Assembly: GCA_913056185.1 (NCBI GenBank)
Contig: CAJXLV010000009.1
Coordinates: 1 to 64,000, forward strand
DNA: 64,000 bases
Direction: 5' to 3'
Origin: an uncultured Bacteroidota bacterium
GTDB lineage: Bacteria > Bacteroidota > Rhodothermia > Rhodothermales > Salinibacteraceae
Under the pieces are notes generated by a model, which was given only the letters and a program-made list of their open reading frames with translations, searched no databases and was not told where the DNA came from. Each line of letters starts with the position of its first letter. The stretch's first letter is position 1. The position numbers and the translations under genes are program-made. Shown piece by piece: positions 10,384 through 19,205 of the stretch.

Positions 10384-10767
10384 GAGACGGAAGGAGCGTG
10401 TGTGGAGGAAGTCGAAAAGTAGGGTCTTCGATGCAACCTCGGAGACCCTCAGCACTCCCCTGCAACGCGCACGAAGAGGACGGTTTTCGGGATGTGGATC
10501 GACACGGGCAGGTATCGGAGGAACGTAACACCTCCGCCGATCCTCCGTGTGGCCTCGACGAGCGCCCTTGGCATTCTGAACGGAACGAAGGCGGCGTGCG
10601 TGGATCATTCTCGAAGAGTGCCGCGCACGCCCCGGACAGACACCGCCCTGGGGTCGACATTGCCGCTGCCTGCCCCTACGTTGTACGCGCTCCCATCGGC
10701 TCGCGGAGTCGGTCCCGGCCGCCCCGCCTGCCCGCCGCTGTTCCTCCGAATTCAATTTTGCCGCCTC

Positions 10768-12792
10768 ATGGCTCAGGACCTTCTTGACTCCGTTGACCTC
10801 GAGACGCAGGCCATCAACACCATCCGATTTCTCTCGGCCGACGCCGTGCAGCGCGCCGAGAGCGGCCACCCGGGCACGCCGATGGCCCTTGCCCCGGTGG
10901 CGTACGTGCTCTGGACGCGCCACCTGCGCCACCACCCCGAACGCCCCGACTGGCCGGGCCGCGATCGCTTTGTGCTCTCGGCCGGCCACGCCTCCATGCT
11001 GCTCTACAGCCTGCTCCACCTCAGCGGCTACGACCTGTCGATGGAGGAGCTCAAAAACTTCCGGCAGTGGGGCAGCCAGACGCCGGGCCACCCCGAGGCG
11101 CATCTCACCGCAGGCGTGGAAACCACCACGGGACCGCTCGGGCAGGGCTTCGCCAACGGTGTGGGCATGGCCCTTGCCGAGCGGGTCCTGGCCGACGAGT
11201 TCAACACCCCCGAGCACCCGATTGTCGATCACTACACCTACGCCCTCTGCTCGGACGGAGACCTGATGGAGGGGATTTCGCACGAGGCGGCGTCGCTGGC
11301 CGGTCATCTCGGGCTCGGCAAACTGGTGTACCTCTACGACGACAATCGCATCACCATCGACGGCTCTACGGACCGGGCCTTCACGGAGGACGTGGCCCAG
11401 CGGTTTGCGGCGTACGGCTGGCACGTGACGCGGGTGGACGACGCCAACGACCTCGATGCGGTCGACCGGGCCATTCAGGAGGCCAAGGCGGCTCCCGAGC
11501 GCCCGTCGCTGATTACGGTCCGCTCGCACATCGGCTACGGGAGCCCCAACAAGCAGGACACGGCCGCGGCGCACGGCGCGCCCCTGGGCCCGGAGGAACT
11601 GCGGCGCACGAAGGAGAACCTCGGCTGGCCCACCGACGCGCCTTTCCACGTTCCCGATGCGGTCTACGACCACATGCGCGAGGCGAAGGCGCGTGGGGCG
11701 GAGGCGGCGGCGGGGTGGGACGCGCGCTTCGAGGCATACGAGGCGGCCCGTCCGGACGCGGCGGCCCGGTACCGGCGCTGGATGAACCGCGAGCTGGAGG
11801 CGGGCTGGGAGGAGGCGCTCCCCACGTTCGCGCCCACCGCCGAGAGCGGAGAGCAGATGGCGACCCGCAAGGCCAGCGGCCTCACGCTCAACACGCTGGC
11901 GCCCGAGGTGGAGTACCTGATCGGGGGCTCCGCGGACCTGACGGGCTCCAACAAGACGGACGTGCCGGGGCGGTCGGATTTCCAAAAGGAGACGCCCGGC
12001 GGGCGCTACCTCCGGTTTGGGGTGCGGGAGCATGCGATGGCGGGCATGGCGAACGGCATGGCCCTGCACGGTGGCCTCCAGCCCTACGCGGGCACGTTTC
12101 TTATCTTTAGCGATTACCTGCGGCCGTCGCTCCGCCTGAGTGCCCTGATGGAGCAGCCGGTCGTGTACGTGTTTACGCACGACTCGATTGGCCTGGGCGA
12201 GGACGGACCCACCCACCAGCCCATCGAGCACCTGATGGCCCTGCGCGCCATTCCCAACCTGACGCTGCTCCGCCCGGCCGACGCCAACGAGGCGGTCCAG
12301 GCGTGGGCGGTGGCGGTGCAGCACACGGACGGGCCGACGGCGATGGCCCTCACGCGCCAGGCGCTGCCGGTGCTGCCCCGCGACCATGGAGGGGCCGATG
12401 GCGTGCGCCGCGGAGCGTATGTGCTGCGGGCGTGCGAGGGAACGCCGGACGTGATCTTGATCGGGACGGGGAGCGAGGTGCAGCACGCCCTGGGCGCGGC
12501 GGAGCAGCTCGAAGAGGAGGGTCGGCAGGCGCAGGTGGTCTCGATGCCGTCGTGGGAGCTCTTTGCGAACCAGCCGACGGCCTACCGCCACACGGTGCTG
12601 CCGCCGGAGGTGGAGGCGCGCGTCTCGGTGGAGGCGGGCATTACGCAGGGGTGGGAGCGCTACGTGGGCACGGCCGGGACGGCCCTCGGGATTGATCGCT
12701 TCGGGGCGTCGGCGCCGGGGACGGTGAACATGGAACGGTTTGGCTTTACAGCGGACCACGTGGCGGACGCGGCGCGCGCGCTGCTGGCGTAG
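10768..12792 (+). CDS. tkt: Transketolase
   Basis: [43 protein letters not shown]...[18 protein letters not shown]...[19 protein letters not shown]; start ATG 10768. Confidence 0.95.
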   Translation: MAQDLLDSVDLETQAINTIRFLSADAVQRAESGHPGTPMALAPVAYVLWTRHLRHHPERPDWPGRDRFVLSAGHASMLLYSLLHLSGYDLSMEELKNFRQWGSQTPGHPEAHLTAGVETTTGPLGQGFANGVGMALAERVLADEFNTPEHPIVDHYTYALCSDGDLMEGISHEAASLAGHLGLGKLVYLYDDNRITIDGSTDRAFTEDVAQRFAAYGWHVTRVDDANDLDAVDRAIQEAKAAPERPSLITVRSHIGYGSPNKQDTAAAHGAPLGPEELRRTKENLGWPTDAPFHVPDAVYDHMREAKARGAEAAAGWDARFEAYEAARPDAAARYRRWMNRELEAGWEEALPTFAPTAESGEQMATRKASGLTLNTLAPEVEYLIGGSADLTGSNKTDVPGRSDFQKETPGGRYLRFGVREHAMAGMANGMALHGGLQPYAGTFLIFSDYLRPSLRLSALMEQPVVYVFTHDSIGLGEDGPTHQPIEHLMALRAIPNLTLLRPADANEAVQAWAVAVQHTDGPTAMALTRQALPVLPRDHGGADGVRRGAYVLRACEGTPDVILIGTGSEVQHALGAAEQLEEEGRQAQVVSMPSWELFANQPTAYRHTVLPPEVEARVSVEAGITQGWERYVGTAGTALGIDRFGASAPGTVNMERFGFTADHVADAARALLA

Positions 12793-12803
12793 TGGGCCCT
12801 GCC

Positions 12804-13595
12804 TCACGCCTGCCGGGGCCGGCGCACGAGGGGGGCTGCCGTGCGCCAGGCCACCGGGTGGGGCAGCGCGCCTCGGCGGACGACCGCGCCCACGAGGTTG
12901 GTGGGGAGGGCGAACGGGCACAGCGCCCACGCCTCTGCGGCGGTGCGGGGCGACGTGGGCACGTGCCCCTCCGCGTCGGACAGCGCCGTTGCGGTGCCGC
13001 CGTCCAGGTCGCAGGCAATGGTGTCGGCCCCGCGGCCCAGGCCCTGGCCCGTGGCTTTGACGAACGCTTCCTTGCAGGTCCACAGATGCAGCAGGGCCGC
13101 GGGGCGCTTGGCGGCGGGGAGGGCCCGCCACTGGGCCTGTTCGGCCGCCGTGAGGATGCGCCCGGCGAGCGCGCTGGTGTCCACGTCGCGGCCCAGCGGC
13201 TCCACGTCCACCCCCACTGGCTCGTCCTGGCTCACCGCCACCACCACCGTGGTGCCCGTGTGGGCGATGTTGAAGTGCAGGGACGGATCGTCCGGGACAG
13301 TCGCGTCCAGACGTGGCTTTCCGTGCGGCCCCTCCGTGAACGCGACGGCAGACGGAGGGCAGCGCAGGCGGCGGGCGAGAAGGCGGCGGGCAAGGGCGCG
13401 CCCGGCGAGGTGGCGGTGGCGGTCGGCCGTTGCACGGTACTGGCGGGCTCGTTCGCGCTCGGCGGGCGTGGTCCACGGACGGAGGACCGCGTCGGGAGCG
13501 TTGGGCAGGGCGTCCAGGCACAGGCGCCACACCGCCAGGGGTGATCCCTGGGGCGTGCGCGGCGGGGAGGGCCAGCGAGGAACACGCAGCGGCAT
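12804..13595 (-). CDS. 4'-phosphopantetheinyl transferase (Sfp-type)
   Basis: FNIAHTGTTVVVAVSQDEPVGVDVEPLGR and WTCKEAFVKATGQGLG motifs; start ATG 13595. Confidence 0.9.
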   Translation of the reverse strand: MPLRVPRWPSPPRTPQGSPLAVWRLCLDALPNAPDAVLRPWTTPAERERARQYRATADRHRHLAGRALARRLLARRLRCPPSAVAFTEGPHGKPRLDATVPDDPSLHFNIAHTGTTVVVAVSQDEPVGVDVEPLGRDVDTSALAGRILTAAEQAQWRALPAAKRPAALLHLWTCKEAFVKATGQGLGRGADTIACDLDGGTATALSDAEGHVPTSPRTAAEAWALCPFALPTNLVGAVVRRGALPHPVAWRTAAPLVRRPRQA

Positions 13596-13621
13596 GCGAG
13601 GAGGGGCAGGGCCCGGCGAGG

Positions 13622-14044
13622 TTAGCAGGTGGAGTGGAAGAGGCCGCCCACGGCGTGTCCGTCCGCTTGGAGCTTGTTGTAGCGCTCCACGGCCTGTTTG
13701 GTCGGGAGCACGTAGGCCTCCACGTCCGCCTCGTCGAGCCGGTCCAGTGTGTCGGGCATTACCTGGAGGCGTTCGTTCATGCCGCGGGACAGCACCACGA
13801 CCGACGCGCCGTGCTCCAGAAGCTCTTCTACGTCGGCCGGCTGGATGCCCGGTGTGTGCGAGGTCCCGGTTTCGGTCCAGTCCCACGCGCGGACTCCGCC
13901 GGGATACAACTTTGCGTCCTTGAAGGTCTGGGGGGTCCCGTTTTCCACCTCCAGGCGGCCCCACGAAACATGCGTGATGCGCGGTGCTTGGGGAGACGGT
14001 GCCATGTCAGTTCGGGACAGGCTGTGTGGCAAGAGCTCACTCAA
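13622..14044 (-). CDS. Mth938-like domain (PF04430/DUF498-type) protein
   Basis: ITHVSWGRLEVENG...KLYPGGVRAWDW...VVLSRGMNERLQV...AVERYNKLQADGHAVGGLFHSTC; start may be 14005. Confidence 0.75.
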   Translation of the reverse strand: MSELLPHSLSRTDMAPSPQAPRITHVSWGRLEVENGTPQTFKDAKLYPGGVRAWDWTETGTSHTPGIQPADVEELLEHGASVVVLSRGMNERLQVMPDTLDRLDEADVEAYVLPTKQAVERYNKLQADGHAVGGLFHSTC

Positions 14045-14119
14045 AAACGGGAAGCCTCCACGCGAGGTTCAGCTCTCTGCGGCGCGCCGCCTCCACCGAA
14101 TAGAGTCCCGGCACAAGAA

Positions 14120-15523
14120 TCACACGACAATGGTGGGGGTGCCCGTTTCGTACGCTTCGCGGAGGGCCTTCGTCGCCTCCGACCGGAGGGCTTCCGGGGT
14201 TTCTTCGCTCCACACCGCGACCCCCACGCTTACGCCTCCCTCCAGTTCGCCCTGTTCCTGGTCCATAGCCGCCTCCAGGTCGGCGACCCAAGACTCCACC
14301 ATCTCGGGCGTTTCATGGAAAAACACGCCATACGTAAGCTCCCCGAAGCGTTCGACGCGTTGCGTAGGCGCCATCTGGTCGAGGCGAGCCTCAAACAGCC
14401 GTTCGGCGGAGGAGACCGCCTCCTCCCCGCGCCGAGCGATGGACTCCGCCCGATTCAGGTGCACGAGGGCAAGCGCCAAGGGGGCGTCTGCCGCTTCTGC
14501 CGCCTGCATCTCTTCCGCAATGATCTCGCGGCGTGGGCGCGGTGGATCAGACGCGTTCTCGGTCTCCGTCTCGGGGGCGGTGGCCCCCGAGGTGTCCACA
14601 GGGGCAGTTCCGGACGCCTCATCCGCCCCGGACGCCTCATCCGCCCCGGACGAATCAGAAGGCGCCGGGGGGGTACGGTCCAGGTCGTACAGAAGCGCAA
14701 CGGTTTTGGTGAAGCGCTTCAAGAGGGTACGCGCTCGCTTTGTGCCCAAGTCGGCGGGCGCAGCGGCATCAAGCAAGAGAAAAGTGGTTGTGGAGGAGTC
14801 GGGCTGTGGGAGGGGGGCCACCGCCAAATGATCAACGGCCGGAGGGGCAGTGTAGTAGCCCAGATCCTCAACCGCAATCTGCGAGTGGGAGAGCGATCGG
14901 AGCGTGATGTCGTCCCGCGACATGGTGGCAGTCACGAGCGGCGTCTGGGTATCGAAGGCTCCCTGCTGTCGGATGTCCGCGTGTGTGCTGGCCAGCGCTT
15001 CGATGCGGTAGGTGAGCGCCACGTGTTCCTGTGCCAGCAAGGCGACGGTGCGGGCATCTACGGCCGCCCGAAGTGCTTCCAGGAGGGGGTCCAAGACCGG
15101 ACGCTCGTATGTTGTGGCGACTGAGTCGTCAGGGATGGGGCGTGCTTGCGAGATGGGCGTCTCCGGCGCGGGCGCTTCCGAGGGGGGCGCCTGTGAGGCA
15201 GAGGCCTCTGAGGCAGGACGGCGTGCCTGAGAGGAGGAGTCGGGAGAAGGCGCGGGCGCATCGGGCGAAGAGGCGGCGTCGTCTTGGGGAATGCCCGCTG
15301 GATGGATGTCCATGATGCCGACCTCGTCGAGCGCAATGTCAGAGGTGTCCGAAGAGGCGCGGGCATCCTCGGTCTTCAGGTACACGGTCCAGATCCACCA
15401 CCCCAGGAGGCCGAGTCCTCCGGCAAGAATGGCGCCGGTCGCCATGTAGAGCCAGGGATGTTCGAAGAGGACTGCCAGACCTGCTACAAGCACGGCCAAC
15501 ACGACCAGCAACAAACGAAGCAT
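14120..15523 (-). CDS. Membrane-anchored protein with possible GAF-like and degenerate GGDEF-like regions
   Basis: Two N-terminal TM segments, Ser/Pro/Ala-rich linker, C-terminus RVERFGELTYGVFFHETPEMVESW...GVSVGVAVW resembling a GGDEF fold without the GGDEF motif. Confidence 0.45.
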   Translation of the reverse strand: MLRLLLVVLAVLVAGLAVLFEHPWLYMATGAILAGGLGLLGWWIWTVYLKTEDARASSDTSDIALDEVGIMDIHPAGIPQDDAASSPDAPAPSPDSSSQARRPASEASASQAPPSEAPAPETPISQARPIPDDSVATTYERPVLDPLLEALRAAVDARTVALLAQEHVALTYRIEALASTHADIRQQGAFDTQTPLVTATMSRDDITLRSLSHSQIAVEDLGYYTAPPAVDHLAVAPLPQPDSSTTTFLLLDAAAPADLGTKRARTLLKRFTKTVALLYDLDRTPPAPSDSSGADEASGADEASGTAPVDTSGATAPETETENASDPPRPRREIIAEEMQAAEAADAPLALALVHLNRAESIARRGEEAVSSAERLFEARLDQMAPTQRVERFGELTYGVFFHETPEMVESWVADLEAAMDQEQGELEGGVSVGVAVWSEETPEALRSEATKALREAYETGTPTIVV

Positions 15524-15778
15524 GCGGTCAGACAGCGGTTAAGAGTGGTAGGAATGCGCGAGGAAGCCGTAACTCCTCCGAAGAACATTGGGGCGGGGCC
15601 CCAAGGGCGTTTGAGACTGTATTTTGGCGACGGAAACGGTCAAATTAGCTTCGAGAAAGGAGCGTGACCTAAGAACGTACCTTGATCGTACGGTAATGTC
15701 AATCCAGGGGGCATGCGCCCCAGTGCTTTCGTTCGGTGCAGAATGTAAACAGACCCGAAGAAATACGTGTATCCAAGC

Positions 15779-16001
15779 GTCATCCTGAGCGACTGACGAC
15801 CAGGGCGCGGAGGGAGGCGGGCCCACAGGGGTATCCCCTGGCACCCTCGTTGCACGAAGCGGACACCGCTCGTCGGGGTCGTGCCCGTCCTTCTTCCGAG
15901 AGATTCTTTCCAGGAGCACTCGCTCCGCTGCGCCTCGGCTCCGCTGCGCCCCCCGAGAGGACGGCCTCGCTGGTGCTCAGAGCGCTCCGCCCGGCATGAC
16001 G
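15779..16001. repeat. Candidate dispersed intergenic repeat bounded by CGTCAT...ATGACG
   Basis: Non-coding gap; inverted ends CGTCATCCTGAGCG ... GCCCGGCATGACG, a pattern seen in intergenic elements of many genomes. Confidence 0.4.
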
Positions 16002-16028
16002 ATGTGCACCGTTGCTTTGCCGGCCGAC

Positions 16029-17237
16029 TTAATCGAGGGCGGGGGCTGGGGGAGAGGCGCGGCTGCCGGTGGGGATGGTATCCACGCCCGGCGGCAGGCT
16101 CACCGGGGGAAGGCGAAGGGGCACGTCCACGCCGTCGGGAATGGGATTGGGCTCGGCCCAGAGGGTGCCGTCGTAGCTCTCCATGAGCACGTGATCGCCG
16201 GCGCGGCCCTTCACGTAGCTGCGGTTGAGGGGCACCTTGCCGTGGGGCGTATCGAGGACGTAGGTCGGGATGGCGAAGCCGGAGGTGCGCCCCCGGAGCT
16301 CCCGCATAATGTGCATGCCCACCTCGATGGGCACGCGCAGGTGCCCGGTGCCGCCGATGAGTTGGGCCTGGTAGAGGTAATAGGGCCGCACCCGCATCCG
16401 CACGAGCCGTTCGTTGAGGGCTTTCATTGTGCTGGGGTTGTCGTTGATGCCGCGCAGGAGCACCGTCTGGTTGCCCACCGGCACCCCGGCGCGCTTGAGG
16501 CGGTCGATGGCGGCGGCGGCCTCCTCGGTGCACTCACGCGGGTGGTTGAAGTGGGTGTTCACCCAGAGGGGATGGTGGGCCGCCAGCAGGGCACACAGGT
16601 CTTCGGTGATGCGGTAGGGCAGCTTCACCGGCATGCGCGAGCCGAACCGGATGAGCTCTACGTGGTCGATGGCCCGCAGCTTGCCGAGCAGCCACTCCAG
16701 GTTGGCCTCGTTGAAGGTGAGCGGATCGCCGCCCGTGAGGAGCACGTCGCGAATCTCATCGTGGGCGGCGATGTAGTCGATGGCCGCCTGGTGCTCGTCG
16801 GTGCGCATGAAGTACTCGGCGTCGCCCACCATGCGCTTGCGCAGGCAGTAGCGGCAGTAGATGGCGCACTCGGCGGTGACGCAGAAGGCCACCCGGTCGT
16901 TGTAGTTGTGGATGAGGTTCTTGACCGGCTCGTGGCCCGTTTCGTCGAGCGGATCGATCTCGTCGACGATGTCGGGCCCAAACTCGTCCAGGGTGGGCAC
17001 GGCCTGTCGGCGCACGGGGCAGGCAGGGTCGTGCGGGTCCATCAGGCTTGCGTAGTAGGGCGTGATGTTCCACCGAAACTCGCCCTCCGTTCGTTCGATG
17101 GCCGCCAGTTCATCGTCGGTAGGACAGATCCAATCGCGGAGGGCCTCGGCGCTGTGGATGCGGTTTTGCATTTGCCAGCGCCAGTTGGTCCAGTCCGACG
17201 AGGCGGGGCGGGGGCGCGGAGGAGAGGACATTGGCAC
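16029..17237 (-). CDS. kamA: KamA-family lysine 2,3-aminomutase (radical SAM/PLP)
   Basis: CAIYCRYCLRKRMVGD radical SAM motif, DVLLTGGDPLTF, THFNHPRECT, PTYVLDTPHGKVPLNR. Confidence 0.9.
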   Translation of the reverse strand: MPMSSPPRPRPASSDWTNWRWQMQNRIHSAEALRDWICPTDDELAAIERTEGEFRWNITPYYASLMDPHDPACPVRRQAVPTLDEFGPDIVDEIDPLDETGHEPVKNLIHNYNDRVAFCVTAECAIYCRYCLRKRMVGDAEYFMRTDEHQAAIDYIAAHDEIRDVLLTGGDPLTFNEANLEWLLGKLRAIDHVELIRFGSRMPVKLPYRITEDLCALLAAHHPLWVNTHFNHPRECTEEAAAAIDRLKRAGVPVGNQTVLLRGINDNPSTMKALNERLVRMRVRPYYLYQAQLIGGTGHLRVPIEVGMHIMRELRGRTSGFAIPTYVLDTPHGKVPLNRSYVKGRAGDHVLMESYDGTLWAEPNPIPDGVDVPLRLPPVSLPPGVDTIPTGSRASPPAPALD

Positions 17238-17327
17238 GGAGGGACGAGAGACAAGAACGCGTGGGGGGGTGCACGAGGGAGGCGAGCCGAACGGTGTGCG
17301 GCGGGGCCGGGGAGCGGGCTACAGAAC

Positions 17328-18326
17328 CTACACAAGCGCGAGCCGCCGCAGCCCCCGCTCAAACACCTCCGAGAGGTAGTCGATGTAGTCGCGCCCCATC
17401 AGTTCCGCAACGATGGCGAACGTATCGTCGGGGTTGAACGTGGGCAGCGGGTTGATTTCTAAGAACCAGGGCTGGCCGTCGGCGTCGACCCGAAAGTCGG
17501 CCCGGGCAAAGTCGCGGCAGTCGAGCGTGTCGAAGAGGCGCAGAGTGAGCGTCTGGAGGCGCTCTTCGAGGGCCGAGTCGAGCGTGCCGCGAAGCTCATA
17601 GTCCCAGTCGGTGTCGGCCGTCGGGGCGCCGCGGTGCTCCAGAGCGTGCAGGCCGATGCCCGTGGTTGGCTCCACGCCGCGCTGCAGGACCGGCAGGGCC
17701 TCGGGCGGGGCGTGGCCCACGACGGCCACAGTGAACTCGCCTCCGCCCGCCACGAACCCCTCCGCGATCGCGTCCTGGTCGTAGGTCGTCGTGATGCGCT
17801 CCACCTCGCGCCGCAGGGCCGCCACATTGTCGACCCGGCTCTGCGGCGTGATGCCCTTGGAGGTGCCCTCGTAGCGCGGTTTCACAAACAGGGGAAACGG
17901 CGGCAGGGCGTCCGGGGCGATGGCATCGGCCGCGCCGAACACGCAGTGGGGCGGCGTGGGCACCTCCGCCGCGGCGGCGAGGTCTTTCGTCCACGCCTTG
18001 TCCAGCGTTACCGACAGCGTCAGGGCGTCGGAGCCGAGGCAGGGAACGTCGGCCATCTCCAGGAGGACGGGGGCGTAGGCCTCGCGGTTGCGGCTGCGGG
18101 CGCCCTCGGCGATGTTGATCGCAGCGTCCAGCGCCAGCCCTGCGTCCAGCCGTTCGCGCAGGTCGAACGCCGTGCCCACCCGCACCGGCGTGTGGCCGAG
18201 GTGCTCCACGGCCGCCGCCAGGGCGTCGACGGTCTCCGCGGGCTCGTACTCCGCGTCGGCATCGGGCGGGGCGTCGTCGGTCCACGGGTAGGCGTCGAAT
18301 GTATCGTAAATGAGGCCGATGCGCAT
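17328..18326 (-). CDS. ATP-grasp ligase (D-Ala-D-Ala ligase-like)
   Basis: MRIGLIYDTFDAYPW...FPLFVKPRYEGTSKGI...RADFRVDADGQPWFLEINPLPTF; start ATG 18326. Confidence 0.85.
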   Translation of the reverse strand: MRIGLIYDTFDAYPWTDDAPPDADAEYEPAETVDALAAAVEHLGHTPVRVGTAFDLRERLDAGLALDAAINIAEGARSRNREAYAPVLLEMADVPCLGSDALTLSVTLDKAWTKDLAAAAEVPTPPHCVFGAADAIAPDALPPFPLFVKPRYEGTSKGITPQSRVDNVAALRREVERITTTYDQDAIAEGFVAGGGEFTVAVVGHAPPEALPVLQRGVEPTTGIGLHALEHRGAPTADTDWDYELRGTLDSALEERLQTLTLRLFDTLDCRDFARADFRVDADGQPWFLEINPLPTFNPDDTFAIVAELMGRDYIDYLSEVFERGLRRLALV

Positions 18327-18402
18327 GGGAAAGGGCGAAGAAGGCGGTCGGGGTTGTTCGCACGGTATCGTGGGGCGGGCTCCTGCCAGGACGGGTGTCG
18401 TG

Positions 18403-18423
18403 ACGTGAAGCGTGATACGTGAG
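18403..18423. repeat. Short intergenic repeat ACGTGAAGCGTGATACGTGAG (related to 57283..57349)
   Basis: Shares ACGTGAAGCGTGA with the arm of the intergenic palindrome at 57283..57349. Confidence 0.35.
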
Positions 18424-18515
18424 GAATCGTCCCCGTCACGAGTCACGGCTCATCCGAATAGCCTGACGCGACTTTTGACTTCTCCCCCGGCTGAAGCCGG
18501 GAGATTCTTCGCGTT

Positions 18516-18943
18516 CTACACGAACTGCCTCGAACCGACAGGTTCTTTGGTCTTACGTTCGCTCCGCGAGCTACACGAGAGATGAGGATGAAACCGCACT
18601 TCCGAGGGGGAAGCCATGACCCCAGGTAGACGGGATTGAGAACCTGTCGGTTCTTGCCCGACATACTTGCTGCTCTTTGGACCTGTCGGTCCATGGGCGG
18701 AGGCTTTGGTGCGACTCCTTCTTCAAGGAACCGTAGAAAAGCGCGGTCGGACGATGCTGAACACCTTCACATTGCCGCTTGCCTACCGACCCAAGAGCAA
18801 ATGCCTTTGGAGCAAATGCCTTTGGAGCAAATGCCTTTGTGGTTTTGCCACGCTCCCAGGACGTTGGGAGCCAACCGTTTACCACGTCAAAGAGCTGCAT
18901 GAGAACAACCTCGTCAGCCCATGAATGTTCCGGTTCGCTTCAT
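18516..18943 (-). pseudogene. tnpB: tnpB remnant (N-terminal MKRTGTF..., C-terminal ...ERKTKEPVGSRQFV*)
   Basis: ATG at 18943 starts MKRTGTFMG* (TnpB-like MKRT-TF start); sequence ending ERKTKEPVGSRQFV-stop at 18516; only about 430 nt between them and no intact frame. Confidence 0.5.
18795..18839. repeat. 3 x 15-bp tandem repeat GAGCAAATGCCTTTG
   Basis: Three exact adjacent copies inside the TnpB remnant. Confidence 0.9.
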
Positions 18944-19205
18944 GCTCACCGGACGAGACGAGTCCCGAACCGACAGGTTCATATCCCCCGGTTAAAATCG
19001 GAGGGGGTATAGCTCTTCTCGCGCTCACTCAATGCTATCCAAAGGCTGCCTGGGCATATTTGAAAAGCGGAGGCGTGCAGGGTTGGTTCGGGTGCGCCGG
19101 GGCCCCTGACGGGCCCGTCCCGCAGCAGAAGTGTCGTCCTGGTTGGCGTCCCTGGTGCACAGTTGCTTACTTGGGCCTGGATTTGCTTCTGGATTAACCT
19201 GCCTG

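Larger units (their letters stand above)
18482..19010 (-). mobile_element. Decayed, internally deleted IS200/IS605-family (IS1341-like, TnpB-only) element
   Basis: Right-end-like hairpin CTCCCCCGGCTGAAGCCGGGAG (18482..18504), left-end-like hairpin ATATCCCCCGGTTAAAATCGGAGGGGGTAT (18981..19010), TnpB-like termini between them on the minus strand. Confidence 0.6.

Noticed and set aside
8104-10422. 772-aa plus-strand ORF
   Set aside because: Antisense to the nadB-like gene; composition typical of spurious high-GC reading frames.
8638-13530. 1630-aa minus-strand ORF
   Set aside because: Only the C-terminal part (10383..8638) is a real flavoprotein; the upstream half is antisense to transketolase and partly to the PPTase region, with Arg/Gly/His-rich low-complexity composition.
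18795-18839. Possible CRISPR-like repeat
   Set aside because: 15-bp units directly adjacent with no spacers and no cas genes in the window; it is a simple tandem repeat.
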